A stretch of DNA of 64,000 bases from Methanothrix thermoacetophila PT (lineage in GTDB: Archaea > Halobacteriota > Methanosarcinia > Methanotrichales > Methanotrichaceae), in contig NC_008553.1 in assembly GCF_000014945.1 (NCBI RefSeq), positions 496,001 through 560,000 on the forward strand. Reading direction: 5' to 3'. A model generated the notes under the pieces. The model did no database searches, was not told where the DNA came from, and was given only the letters and a program-made list of their open reading frames with translations. The position numbers and the translations under genes are program-made. Below, in pieces: positions 63,516-64,000 of the stretch; the stretch's first letter is position 1, and every line of letters starts with the position of its first letter.

Positions 63516-64000
63516 ATGAAAGAAAAATGGCTTATGGCGCTTGCATCCGAATGGGATGATGTAAAGCCGCTGATAACCACAGCACTCGAATCCGGTTTCG
63601 ACTGTGTGGTCGTGAGCAGAGATCATATCGAGCTTGTGAGGGAGCTCGGCAGCATTAGGATCGCATGCTTCGGTCGCGAGCGTGGATCCGAGGACCTTCT
63701 GATCATGGACACATCTGTGCCCAGAGAGAATCAGATCAAGAGTGTCGAGAAGATCGGCAGGCCCATCGGGGGTTATGTTGAGATACGCTCCAAGGAGGAT
63801 GAGCTCTTCGCCACAGAGCTCGGCAAACATGTTGACTACCTCCTCGTTGTCGGAACTGACTGGAAGGTCATACCTCTGGAGAACATGATCGCAGCGCTCC
63901 AGGGCTATGATTGCAAGATAATAAGCTGTGTGCGCTCCTCAGAGGAGGCAGAGGTCGCCCTCTCCACGCTCGAGCACGGCGCTGATGGCGTGCTTCTTGA
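63516..64000 (+). CDS. 3-dehydroquinate synthase II (partial)
   Basis: 161 codons to the window edge. MKEKWLMALASEWDDVKPLITTALESGFDCVVVSR and later YVEIRSKEDELFATELGKHVDYLLVVGTDWKVIPLENMIAAL match the archaeal DHQS family, which converts ADH to 3-dehydroquinate. The rest lies outside. It completes the second step of the archaeal aromatic pathway with the ADH synthase gene in this window. Strong ribosome binding site CGGAGGT. Confidence 0.93.
   Translation, partial: MKEKWLMALASEWDDVKPLITTALESGFDCVVVSRDHIELVRELGSIRIACFGRERGSEDLLIMDTSVPRENQIKSVEKIGRPIGGYVEIRSKEDELFATELGKHVDYLLVVGTDWKVIPLENMIAALQGYDCKIISCVRSSEEAEVALSTLEHGADGVLL

Overview
The window looks like part of the chromosome of a methanogenic archaeon. 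Evidence: ribosomal proteins of the archaeal type (L18e, L13, S9), archaeal TATA/BRE promoters, an archaeal tRNA-Tyr with C1:G72 and an anticodon-loop intron, Cdc48, Lhr, the archaeal aromatic pathway (ADH synthase, DHQ synthase II), and a full set of genes for activating and modifying methyl-coenzyme M reductase (MCR). A CODH-type CooC ATPase and the general gene style suggest an acetate-using genus such as Methanothrix (Methanosaeta). The genus is inference; no 16S or mcrA is present.

Layout. 1-1.2 kb: ribosomal operon L18e-L13-S9 on the minus strand. 1.4-5.2 kb: an XRE-type regulator divergent from a membrane protein, a methyltransferase and an ADP-ribosylglycohydrolase. 5.3-9.7 kb: arginine genes argC, a CBS-domain gene, argJ and argH. 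9.8-17 kb: a tight minus-strand operon atwA-mmp3-mmp6-mmp5-mmp15-mmp17-mmp7 ending in an AhpD-like CxxC protein. 17-20.5 kb: a zinc-ribbon protein, UbiX, an MFS carrier with a RAM-domain partner, and TPR/DUF3467 proteins. 22.3-23.6 kb: mmp10, the MCR arginine methylase. 24-27.7 kb: exported FmdE-like protein, family-5 binding protein and CooC, possibly a nickel supply unit. 28-35.7 kb: geranylgeranyl-reductase-like protein, tRNA-Pro, two exported proteins, an OxlT-like carrier and a flavoprotein. 35.7-44.7 kb: TrkH, tRNA-Glu, a repeat island with an IS5-type insertion sequence, an SsuA/SsuC pair without an ATPase, adenine deaminase and a B12/radical-SAM protein. 45-52 kb: a GXGXG protein, two glycosyltransferases, a binding protein and an ABC-2 exporter. 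52-64 kb: Cdc48, ADH synthase, tRNA-Tyr/Asp, Lhr with its phosphoesterase, SufBC, a lipoprotein, a TIR-zinc-ribbon protein and the start of DHQ synthase II.

The most unusual feature is in the gaps between genes. At least six families of short dispersed repeats occur. The best defined (called R1 here) is about 88 bp with roughly 17-bp inverted ends and 8-bp target duplications, perfect in one copy. Five of its seven copies stop 15-20 bp upstream of a TATA box, in front of the ribosomal operon, tRNA-Glu, tRNA-Tyr/Asp, cdc48 and a glycosyltransferase operon. This suggests a mobile element that targets promoters or has been recruited to them. Another family (R3) carries a TATA box inside its right end and seems to supply the promoter of an ABC exporter.

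A second lead is the AhpD-like protein at the end of the MCR activation operon, which has an added C-terminal CX2CX4CX2H motif and could be an undescribed redox or metal partner in MCR activation. All annotation here is by reading the sequence; no similarity search was run.
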